DNA of 64,000 nt from CANMXU01 sp052030545 (lineage in GTDB: Bacteria; Pseudomonadota; Gammaproteobacteria; Enterobacterales; Alteromonadaceae): positions 310,001 through 374,000 of the forward strand of contig NZ_JBPDIH010000005.1 of assembly GCF_052030545.1 (NCBI RefSeq), read 5' to 3'. Position 1 is the first letter of the stretch. Each line of letters opens with the position of its first letter. The notes beneath the pieces were generated by a model that had not been told where the DNA came from, searched no databases, and was given only the letters and a program-made list of their open reading frames with translations. The position numbers and the translations under genes are program-made. Shown in pieces: positions 9,741 to 17,484 of this stretch.

Positions 9741-11291
9741 TTAAAGCATCGGTGTTGTTCTTACGCCTGAGGACCTAATTTCAAGGTATTGCGACATCAT
9801 TTTTTCAGCGTGCTTTTCATACTCTTTATTGTGCAATAAGTTATTTTTTTCGTTTTCACTATGATTTGCCTCAAGATTATATAAACCAACAGGTTCCCAT
9901 TTATTTAGGTTTCTATTGGTTTTTATCATCAGCTTCCACTGATCTTTTCGTAAGACAACATTCATACCTGTGCCGCCTTGTTGCATCATAAACTCTCTAC
10001 GTGGAAAGTCGTTTTCACCTCGAATAAGCGGTAATAAGCTCATTGAATCCATTGCTTGATGTTCTTGTACTTTATAGCCTGTCACTGCGGCGATAGTAGC
10101 CACAATATCGTGTGCCATAATCGGCTCTTTAACGATAGCACTTTGCGAAATCATTTCAGGCCAGTTGACAATAAACGGTACTCGGTGACCACCTTCATAC
10201 GCGAGATTTTTACTACCGCGGTACTCGCCTGATGTTCGATGTCCAGTATTTTGGCTAAATAATAAACCACCATTATCTGAAGTGATCACCAACAAGGTAT
10301 TATCGTAAATGCCCTTATCTTTTAATGCTTTAACAATACGCGCGATTTGAAGATCGAGTTCAACGACCATATCTAAATGCGCTGTGGGTGTTGTGCCTTT
10401 AACTTTTACGCCATCAAATGTTGCCGGTGGTATATGAGGAACATGTGGCATTGGCGAGGTGTAATACAATAAGAATGGCTTATCGCTACGTTGCTGATTA
10501 ATAAAATCAACCGCTTTTCGAGATATTATATCGCCCATTTTTTGGGTATCCCATGCCGAGTCGCCCATACCAGGCCCTTTGCTTGAGACAATTTTTGGAT
10601 CAATTGCACTTTTTTCATCAATCAAAATTACTTTAGATTCGGGAGACAGCGGATACCAGGTTGAGTTTTCAAAAGCCATATAGTTAGGGCCTTGAATACC
10701 GTCAGGTAACATAAAGCTGTATTCAAAACCTAGATGTTCAGGCCCACCGTCAACAATTTTTGATAAATCAACCGTTGGTAAATAACCACGCTTTTCGCCA
10801 CGGTAAATTTTTGTGCCATCTTTAGTTTTATAGTCGCCACCTAAATGCCATTTACCAATAAAACCGGTACGGTAACCTTGTGCTTTGGCAATTCGACCTA
10901 AAGTGGCATCAGTTGGTTTAACAGGCGACTCTTTGTACATGCTCCATGTGCCCCAAGGAGCAGTGCTACGATAAGTGCTATTTCCGGTCATCATGCCGTA
11001 GCGAGTCGGCGAACAAAGTGCCGTGGTTGAGTGCGCATCGTCAAACCAAAGCCCTTCACGGCTTAATTGGTCGAGTGTCGGCGTTTCAAATAATGGTTGG
11101 CGTTTGATCAGATCGCGCGTGTAAAAGCTCACATCGCCGATACCAAGATCGTCCGCCATGATAACAACAATATTCGGCTTTTCGCCAACGTGTGTCGTTT
11201 TTGCAGATGAGTGGGAGTGTGCAGGAGAAGAAAGGCTTAAACTAGCCAGTGCACAGGCTAACAGTGATAAAATACCTTGATGAAGTTTCAT
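9741..11291 (-). CDS. Type I (S1) sulfatase, exported
   Basis: Formylglycine-dependent sulfatase that removes sulfate esters from oligosaccharides, probably in the periplasm. The ATG at 11291 gives a clean Sec signal peptide (SLLACALASLSLSSPAHS); the upstream extension starts at TTG. N-terminal metal-binding MADDLGIGD is followed by the active-site motif CSPTRYGMMTG with the Cys at about residue 93 and the FIGKWHLGG segment. The usual TSDNGG metal site and a C-terminal YNLEANHSENEKNNL segment are present. About 516 residues, normal for S1. It lies about 200 bp downstream of the propeller enzyme, with a strong hairpin between, and directly precedes the RND pump genes. The sulfated position cannot be told. 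Confidence 0.93.
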   Translation of the reverse strand: MKLHQGILSLLACALASLSLSSPAHSHSSAKTTHVGEKPNIVVIMADDLGIGDVSFYTRDLIKRQPLFETPTLDQLSREGLWFDDAHSTTALCSPTRYGMMTGNSTYRSTAPWGTWSMYKESPVKPTDATLGRIAKAQGYRTGFIGKWHLGGDYKTKDGTKIYRGEKRGYLPTVDLSKIVDGGPEHLGFEYSFMLPDGIQGPNYMAFENSTWYPLSPESKVILIDEKSAIDPKIVSSKGPGMGDSAWDTQKMGDIISRKAVDFINQQRSDKPFLLYYTSPMPHVPHIPPATFDGVKVKGTTPTAHLDMVVELDLQIARIVKALKDKGIYDNTLLVITSDNGGLLFSQNTGHRTSGEYRGSKNLAYEGGHRVPFIVNWPEMISQSAIVKEPIMAHDIVATIAAVTGYKVQEHQAMDSMSLLPLIRGENDFPRREFMMQQGGTGMNVVLRKDQWKLMIKTNRNLNKWEPVGLYNLEANHSENEKNNLLHNKEYEKHAEKMMSQYLEIRSSGVRTTPML

Positions 11292-11446
11292 ATTTTTAGT
11301 TATCCAAAAAATGATGTAACGGTAGATTTCCTCCAAACGGGTGACTCATTTTTAGTCTTTAACTATCTGATATTTAATATTATTAAAATAGTTATCAAGT
11401 TTTTTTAATGCCCGTTGAAACTAACATGAAACCGACCAAATTTAAT

Positions 11447-11479
11447 TTCCCTTGTTAGGGTCTATACCTAACAAGGGAA
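11447..11479 (-). terminator. 13-bp perfect hairpin inside the long operon
   Basis: TTCCCTTGTTAGG / CCTAACAAGGGAA with a 7-nt loop, 12 bp after the stop of the propeller gene. Downstream on the minus strand is A/T-rich sequence but no T-run. It could be a partial terminator or an mRNA-stabilising hairpin separating the enzyme genes from the sulfatase and pump genes. Confidence 0.5.
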
Positions 11480-11490
11480 CATGATTGTGC

Positions 11491-12558
11491 CTATTTGACC
11501 TTTAAGACGACACCTGATGAGGTGTTGTACTCGCCGCCCATTAATGCCATAAACAAGTAATCGGGCTTACCGTCTTTCATTAATACTTGTGGTCTTTCCA
11601 TACGCTGAATTTTTTTCTCATCTGTGTAATGAGTATTAGTTTTGTAGCCAAGCATTGGGCTAGACCAATTAATGCCGTCTGTGGAATCCAGCATCAGGCC
11701 AACATGAGGGTGTATCACGCCCATATCACGCATCACCATGTGATATTTGTTATCCGCATAATAAACATAGGCATCTTCGACCTGTTTTTTAATGTTGGCA
11801 AAAGATACTAGCGGGTTTTTAGGGTGCTTTTTATATGGACCTTTAATGTCTTTCGAAATAGCGACGCCCATTTTGCGCATGTCATCGTTATACTTATCCC
11901 ATGCTTTGTAATAAAGCCAATATTCGCCATTTGGGTGCTGTAATAACGCCGGGTTAGTGGTTAAATAACTGTCCCAGTCTTCTCTGTTCGGGCTAACGTC
12001 AAGAATTGGATCTTCACCTACGCGTTCAAATGGGCCGTATAAACTATCAGATAATGCTAAACCAACACGTTGTGTTGAGGCATGATGGCCATCAAAATCA
12101 TCGGCACGCGCTAAATTATTACCGATAAAAAATAGCGCATATTTATCACCAACTTTTTGAATAGTTGGGTTGTGAATGGTATCAGCATCCCAGTGCTTGC
12201 CACCACGGCCGCTTAGTACCGTACCTAGGACTTTATATGGACCTTCCGGCTTATCAGCAACCGCGTGAGCAATTTCACTGTGGCTTAACCAATGGCCATG
12301 TGTACCGCGCCAGCGTGAAAAAAACACATGAATTTTACCATCTTCACCAACAATCGGAGAAATGCCCCAAACGTTCCAGTTTTTCTCTTCAAGAATACGC
12401 ACGCCACTTTGCAGTGATTGACTAAAACTTGATTCAACAATGCCATTGGCGGCAAGGTCTTTAGTAAGTTCATGATCAGACATAAACTCTTCACTTTGGC
12501 TAGCAAAAGTAACTGAAGTCAATAATGCGCTAGCAACTAATGTTTTTATAAATTTCAT
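11491..12558 (-). CDS. Exported five-bladed propeller glycosidase, GH43/GH117-like
   Basis: Predicted exo-acting glycoside hydrolase of the five-bladed beta-propeller fold, 355 residues with a signal peptide (TLVASALLTSVTFA). Repeated blade motifs are visible: NPTIQKVGDKYALFFIG, NPALLQHPNGEYWLYYKA, and DAYVYYADNKYHMVMRD, with acidic residues at blade starts (WDADTIHNP, EDWDSY, VEDAYVYY) that suit the catalytic triad of this superfamily. The length matches GH117 anhydro-galactosidases, but I cannot assign the family. It starts 2 bp after the sulfatase stop, with the ribosome site AAGGA overlapping that gene, so it is tightly coupled to it and to the GH2 gene. Likely role: removing a terminal sugar after desulfation. 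Confidence 0.72.
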   Translation of the reverse strand: MKFIKTLVASALLTSVTFASQSEEFMSDHELTKDLAANGIVESSFSQSLQSGVRILEEKNWNVWGISPIVGEDGKIHVFFSRWRGTHGHWLSHSEIAHAVADKPEGPYKVLGTVLSGRGGKHWDADTIHNPTIQKVGDKYALFFIGNNLARADDFDGHHASTQRVGLALSDSLYGPFERVGEDPILDVSPNREDWDSYLTTNPALLQHPNGEYWLYYKAWDKYNDDMRKMGVAISKDIKGPYKKHPKNPLVSFANIKKQVEDAYVYYADNKYHMVMRDMGVIHPHVGLMLDSTDGINWSSPMLGYKTNTHYTDEKKIQRMERPQVLMKDGKPDYLFMALMGGEYNTSSGVVLKVK

Positions 12559-12560
12559 CT

Positions 12561-14108
12561 TTATTTTTCCTTTTTCACTTTAGCCTTCTTCTTTTTCGGC
12601 TTTGGCAAAAACTGATTAAGCAATGGGTCTTTGGTAGCAAGCATTTTCTCGAATATTACATCGTCGAAAGTATTAATCATGGCTTGTAATTTAGGGTTAG
12701 CGGTGGCGATTACGTTATGTGACTCATGAGGATCGTTTTGCAAGTCATAAAACTCATCGCGTCCTTTGTTGATATAGTCTTTGACTAACTTATAGTTACC
12801 ATCGCTGTACATACGCATACCCGTAATGGATTGGTGCTTGGTGGTATAAGCGGCGTAATAATCCGTTGTCGACGTTTGTACATCACCTAATAGTACCGGT
12901 AAAACATTTTCACCACGGATAGCGTCAACGTTACTCGCTTGGGTATTGGTTGCCGCTAAGAGTGTTGGAAACCAATCTAAATTAGATACCGTTGAATAGT
13001 TAACGCTATTTGCGGCAACTTTGTTTGGCCAACGCACTATGGCTGGAACCTTTATCGAGTTGTCGTACATATTTGGGCGTTGATCGGTTGGGATGTTTTT
13101 CGAATCATTGACCACTTTATGATTTAATACCCAGTGGCCATTTCCTTTATGCCAAGTACCGTTGTGGCCCATGTTATAACCATGGTCGGAAGTAAATACT
13201 ACTAAGGTATTCTCAGTTAAGCCAAGATCATCTAAGGTTTGCATTAATTGACCAAGATTCCGATCGACACTACGCACACTCGAAAGATATTCACCCATCA
13301 TGCGTTTTACCCGTTTTACATTTAAATCAGGGTAATCTGGGTTAGGTATTTCAAGATCTTTATTCTCATAAGGCGCAGAATCAGCTTCGTCAACAGGCAA
13401 CCATTTACCGTGCGGCGCTCTATAGTGCAGTGACAAAGCAAATTTACGTTGCTTGTTTTCTTTTAAAAACGTAATAGCGTGCTTAGTTAATACATCCGCA
13501 GTATAGCCCTGCTCTTTTACTTCTTTACCATTCACTTCTAATACCGGGTTCACCGGTTTAGTTCCGCCTGAGGTAAAACCTGAAAATACGTCGTAACCAT
13601 GCTGTGTTGGATGATGCTCAGGTTGCACTCCTAAATGCCACTTACCAACTAAGCCAGTATAGTAGCCAGCTTTTTGTAAAATTTCTGGCCAGGTTTCCCA
13701 CGACGCAGATGCGCCAAGTTCAGGCTCTAATGGTGCTAAACCAAAATGATTAAACTTAGTATTTATCCAGTCATCAACGCCTAATTCAAATCCATATTTA
13801 GACGTTAACAAACCAGCACGAGATGGGCTACAAACGGGTGTCGTGGTATACGCGTTTGGTAATCTCATGCCTTCACTGGCAAGTTTGTCCATATTAGGTG
13901 TTATCGCCTGGCCATTCCCTGATGCACCAATGGCCCATGGGGCTTGGTCATCTGTATAAATGAACAGAATATTAGGTGTTTGTGCCTCGCTAATACTTTC
14001 TACAATCGCACTTTCTCCCTCTGCGCTGTCGTTACACCCTGACAACAGGGATAAACTCGTACATACCCAAGTCAGTGCTAGCGTAGAAGATAGTTTCGTT
14101 TTATTCAT
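12561..14108 (-). CDS. S1 sulfatase, lipoprotein
   Basis: Formylglycine-dependent sulfatase, 515 residues. The signal peptide ends with lipobox LLSGC (Cys about 25), so it is membrane-anchored. NILFIYTDDQAPWAIGA holds the first metal ligands; the active-site motif is CSPSRAGLLTS with Cys about 93; VGKWHLGVQ and FTSDHGYNMGHNG complete the site. An unusual lysine-rich tail (KPKKKKAKVKKEK) ends the protein. It lies between GH2 (44 bp upstream) and the propeller gene (2 bp downstream), so the three probably act in sequence on the same oligosaccharide. The substrate position is unknown. Confidence 0.93.
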   Translation of the reverse strand: MNKTKLSSTLALTWVCTSLSLLSGCNDSAEGESAIVESISEAQTPNILFIYTDDQAPWAIGASGNGQAITPNMDKLASEGMRLPNAYTTTPVCSPSRAGLLTSKYGFELGVDDWINTKFNHFGLAPLEPELGASASWETWPEILQKAGYYTGLVGKWHLGVQPEHHPTQHGYDVFSGFTSGGTKPVNPVLEVNGKEVKEQGYTADVLTKHAITFLKENKQRKFALSLHYRAPHGKWLPVDEADSAPYENKDLEIPNPDYPDLNVKRVKRMMGEYLSSVRSVDRNLGQLMQTLDDLGLTENTLVVFTSDHGYNMGHNGTWHKGNGHWVLNHKVVNDSKNIPTDQRPNMYDNSIKVPAIVRWPNKVAANSVNYSTVSNLDWFPTLLAATNTQASNVDAIRGENVLPVLLGDVQTSTTDYYAAYTTKHQSITGMRMYSDGNYKLVKDYINKGRDEFYDLQNDPHESHNVIATANPKLQAMINTFDDVIFEKMLATKDPLLNQFLPKPKKKKAKVKKEK

Positions 14109-14152
14109 AACATAGAGCCTGTGACTAATTAAATTAATAGTTGTTAACCTGT

Positions 14153-16639
14153 TTATTTTGCTTGTAACGTAATCGGTTTGATATTAAGGCCATCGGCATA
14201 GGCTCGAATATTTATCTTACCTTTTTGGCCTTTAATGCTTTTAACAATTAACATCGCTTTACCACTAAATGCTCTACGATAATCGGCTTTAAACGGCTCT
14301 ACCGTTGCTGAGTCACCATTGCCAACTGCGGCAATTTCCCCTGCGCCTTCAACAAAAAAGCGTATTTTATTTTCTGCTGTTGGTACCATATTGCCGTGCT
14401 CATCTTGCACTTCTACGGTCACATAAGATAGATCATAACCATCGGCTGAAATTTCAGCGCGATCTGGTGTTAGCGTTGCTTGAACCGCTTCACCTGCGGT
14501 TTTAATGACTTTTTCTGCAACTACTTTTCCTTTGTTGTAGGCAACAACTTTCAACTCGCCTGGCTGATATTTAACATCCCAACGTAAGCGATAAGGTGTT
14601 TTATAGTCAGGACGGTCTTCTTTATCCCAACGTTTAAAGTCGATCGGTAATTCAGCTTTATCAACACCCTTAACTTTTTTTCCAAACGATTTGCCATTAA
14701 CAAATAGCTCTACTTCTTCAGCATTGGTATACGCATATACCGGAATTGATTGACCTTTCATTGTCGGCCAGTTCCAGTGTGGTAATACATGCACCATAGG
14801 TGTATCAGTCCACTGACTTTGGTACAGATAAAATCTGTCTTTTGGAAAGCCCACTAAGTCAACCGCGCCAAATGATGAACTACGTGCTGGCCAGTCATGA
14901 TTCCAATAACCAATATCACTGTGATCTTTGCCACCATATGGCGTGGGCTCTCCTAAATAATCAAAACCGGTCCAAATATACTCGCCCATTACTGAAGGGT
15001 TGCGTGCTAAATATTCAAATTCAATATCAGGTGGATACGCCCATACAGGGCCAACAATATCGTAACTGGTGACATAACGAGAGTCATGTGTGCTGTATTT
15101 GTCCATCGGGAAGTGATACTTACCACGGGTACTGGTTACTGACGATGTTTCACTGGCTAGTTTAATCCAGCTTGGGTGTTCTTTATGGATATCATCATAT
15201 AAAGTCGGTTTGTAATTTAAGCCGACAATATCAACTTCATCAGCTAATTTGTTTTTAATCGCGCCATTAGGATTATTAAAACCTGCAGCAACTAAACGTG
15301 TTGGATCTTCATCACGAGCGATATCTGATAAGGTTTTCGCAACTTTCCAACCATCTTTATCACCTTGCTCCATAATTTCATTGCCGGTACTCCACATGAT
15401 CACTGAAGGGCTATTACGGTTTTGGCGGATCATGTCGCGTAAATCTCTTTCATGCCATTGGTCAAAGTCTTTATGGTAGCCGTTAACTACAGTATTCTTT
15501 TCTATTTTCCAAACATCAAATGATTCAACTTGCAGTAAAATTCCCATTTCGTCAGCCAATTGCACTAGTTCAGGTGACGGTGGGTTGTGAGATGTACGAA
15601 TAGAGTTAGCACCCATATCTTTCATAATTTGTAATTTACGTTCGATCGCACGGTGATTCGCTACCGCGCCTAATGGGCCATTATCATGGTGTAAACAAAC
15701 ACCTTGAATTTGTACACGACGCCAGTTTAGCCAAAAACCATCATCGGCTTTATATTCTATATGGCGAACACCGAGCGGTGTGGTATAGCGGTCAACAACA
15801 GTATCATTTTTAATCACCAAGGTTTCAATTTGATAAAGATACGGGTTTTCGGTATCCCATAAAATAGGATTTTTCATATTAAAATGATGAGTCAAAGTTT
15901 GCTGTGAGTTCGCTTTCAGCTTATCAACAACAGATGAAGACTCAGTCACAATATCGCCATCACTATTGCGGATAATATGACGGATTTGTGCCGAGGTTGC
16001 CTTGCCTTTATTGTTAATTTTAGTTTCTAGTTTTACTTGCGCATATTGACGAGTAACTTTTGGCGTACTAACAAAGGTGCCCCATTTAGCAACATGAACG
16101 TCATCGTTAATATCTAACCAGGTATTTCGGTAGATACCAGCACCGGCATACCAACGCGCAGAAAAGTTCTCTGGCGCTAAACTGACCGCGATGACATTGG
16201 GCTTATCACCATAGGTAAGGTAAGGCGTTAAATCATACTCAAAAGCAATGTAACCAAACGGACGTTCACCTAATAAATGGCCGTTAATATAAACCTTAGA
16301 GTTATTCATGGCCGCATCAAAAGTCACCGATACATGTTTGCCTTTAACACTTTTGGGTAAGGTAAACGACTTACGATACCAACCATTACCAAAAACCGGT
16401 AAGCCGCCGTTACGGGCATTATACTTGTCGTCAAACGGCCCCTCTATTGACCAGTCATGAGGAAGCGTTACCGATTGCCATTGACGATCGTCATAGCTAT
16501 TTTTTTGTGCGTTAACTAACTTACCTTTACTAAACTTCCAGCCGTCATTAAAACTTACTTTGTTTAAATCAGCTGATAAAGCAGAAAAAGCAAATGTGGT
16601 TAAGGCAAATAACAAAGTCAAACCTTTGAATTTTATCAT
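14153..16639 (-). CDS. GH2 glycoside hydrolase, beta-galactosidase-like
   Basis: Exported GH2 enzyme, 828 residues with signal peptide (LTLLFALTTFAFSALSA). Domains in order: N-terminal sugar-binding jelly roll (about 25-190, with PHDWSIEGPFDDKYNARNGG), Ig-like domain (about 190-300), TIM barrel (about 300-600), then a DUF4982-like domain and a C-terminal Ig-like domain (VTVEVQDEHGNMVPTAENKI). The acid/base is the Glu in WSTGNEIME and the nucleophile the Glu in VMGEYIWTGFDYLGEP. This architecture is common in beta-galactosidases from marine polysaccharide loci, though beta-glucuronidase-like activity cannot be excluded. It is the first gene of a possible eight-gene operon preceded by three regulatory boxes. 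Confidence 0.92.
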   Translation of the reverse strand: MIKFKGLTLLFALTTFAFSALSADLNKVSFNDGWKFSKGKLVNAQKNSYDDRQWQSVTLPHDWSIEGPFDDKYNARNGGLPVFGNGWYRKSFTLPKSVKGKHVSVTFDAAMNNSKVYINGHLLGERPFGYIAFEYDLTPYLTYGDKPNVIAVSLAPENFSARWYAGAGIYRNTWLDINDDVHVAKWGTFVSTPKVTRQYAQVKLETKINNKGKATSAQIRHIIRNSDGDIVTESSSVVDKLKANSQQTLTHHFNMKNPILWDTENPYLYQIETLVIKNDTVVDRYTTPLGVRHIEYKADDGFWLNWRRVQIQGVCLHHDNGPLGAVANHRAIERKLQIMKDMGANSIRTSHNPPSPELVQLADEMGILLQVESFDVWKIEKNTVVNGYHKDFDQWHERDLRDMIRQNRNSPSVIMWSTGNEIMEQGDKDGWKVAKTLSDIARDEDPTRLVAAGFNNPNGAIKNKLADEVDIVGLNYKPTLYDDIHKEHPSWIKLASETSSVTSTRGKYHFPMDKYSTHDSRYVTSYDIVGPVWAYPPDIEFEYLARNPSVMGEYIWTGFDYLGEPTPYGGKDHSDIGYWNHDWPARSSSFGAVDLVGFPKDRFYLYQSQWTDTPMVHVLPHWNWPTMKGQSIPVYAYTNAEEVELFVNGKSFGKKVKGVDKAELPIDFKRWDKEDRPDYKTPYRLRWDVKYQPGELKVVAYNKGKVVAEKVIKTAGEAVQATLTPDRAEISADGYDLSYVTVEVQDEHGNMVPTAENKIRFFVEGAGEIAAVGNGDSATVEPFKADYRRAFSGKAMLIVKSIKGQKGKINIRAYADGLNIKPITLQAK

Positions 16640-16689
16640 TATTATCTAACACTCTTTTAATTAAACGTTTTATCATTTCCTTGACTGTA

Positions 16690-16737
16690 TCACATACAAC
16701 AAAAAATTCACATATGAATAATAAGAATTAAATACGA
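16690..16737. promoter_or_regulatory. three 10-bp boxes upstream of GH2
   Basis: TCACATACAA at 16690, TCACATATGA at 16708 and TTAAATACGA at 16728. The last two start exactly 20 bp apart; the extra first copy is 18 bp away. They sit 51-98 bp before the GH2 start. The rest of the 322-bp gap to the cohesin gene holds a terminator hairpin. Confidence 0.6.
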
Positions 16738-16865
16738 AATTACATAATATTTACATTTGTGTAGAGAATACTATTTAAACATTGAGCTGTAGTTAAATAC
16801 GGTAAAATTTGAAAATGCATTAACCAAGACGTTGTTTTGAGGTGAGTCTATAAGCGCTATAAATA

Positions 16866-16903
16866 AAATAGCGTTTACGAAAGTATATTCGTAAACGCTA
16901 TTT
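16866..16903 (-). terminator. terminator of the cohesin gene
   Basis: Perfect 16-bp stem around a 6-nt loop (AAATAGCGTTTACGAA on the left arm), followed on the minus strand by T-rich sequence. It lies 58 bp after the cohesin gene stop. Confidence 0.7.
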
Positions 16904-16961
16904 CCATAAAAGCTAAGTTGTTTTAGTGAACAATACCTAACAAAAGCAAGTAAATATCAAC

Positions 16962-17465
16962 TTATGAATATTTACGCTTTAAACCTAGCATTAACAAGCC
17001 TAGCATTAATAGTGCTAACGCTTGTGGTTCTGGTACCGCTGTTGCCACTTCATCACCAAAAGCATCAGCAACAAAAACTTCACTAGCAGCAAAATCTAGC
17101 GAAATATCTTCATTGGCAGTAAAAGTGGCGATACCTAGTTCAAATTTACCAGCAGCAACATCAAAACTATCAAACCATAAGGTATAAAGAGATAACGTGC
17201 CCAAAATTGAGTCATCATAATCAGCCACTAACGCTAACAAGGTATTGTCAAAATCAAAGGTGAACTGGTTAAGACTTAATGCCGATTCGTCATAATCTAA
17301 AGCAAAATCGACTTCTGCAATATTGCCTGAGCTATTATCAACAATGACAGTGACATCAAAAATGTCACCACTGTTATAGGATGCTTGATCAGTTTCGAAT
17401 GTGATTAAGCCAGCATTAGCTTGCATGCTAAATAACATTACAAAAGCCACGATTAACTTTTTCAT
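16962..17465 (-). CDS. Cohesin-domain protein with PEP-CTERM surface-sorting signal
   Basis: Small exported protein (167 residues) predicted to hold a dockerin-bearing partner at the cell surface. Signal peptide 1-18 (ending MQANA); cohesin-like beta-sandwich about 20-140, with VTVIVDNSSGNIAEVDFALD followed by YDESAL near the N-terminus and FELGIATFTANEDISLDF near the end, the pattern of cohesins. A C-terminal VPEP motif (144-147), hydrophobic helix and basic end (KRKYS) form a PEP-CTERM signal, normally processed by an exosortase not encoded here. It lies 19 bp after the stop of a gene encoding a dockerin, with its own AGGAG ribosome site, so the two are an operon. The PEP-CTERM tail is clear; the cohesin call is by pattern and strongly supported by the neighbour. 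Confidence 0.8.
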   Translation of the reverse strand: MKKLIVAFVMLFSMQANAGLITFETDQASYNSGDIFDVTVIVDNSSGNIAEVDFALDYDESALSLNQFTFDFDNTLLALVADYDDSILGTLSLYTLWFDSFDVAAGKFELGIATFTANEDISLDFAASEVFVADAFGDEVATAVPEPQALALLMLGLLMLGLKRKYS

Positions 17466-17484
17466 TTTATTCTCCTAAATCAAC

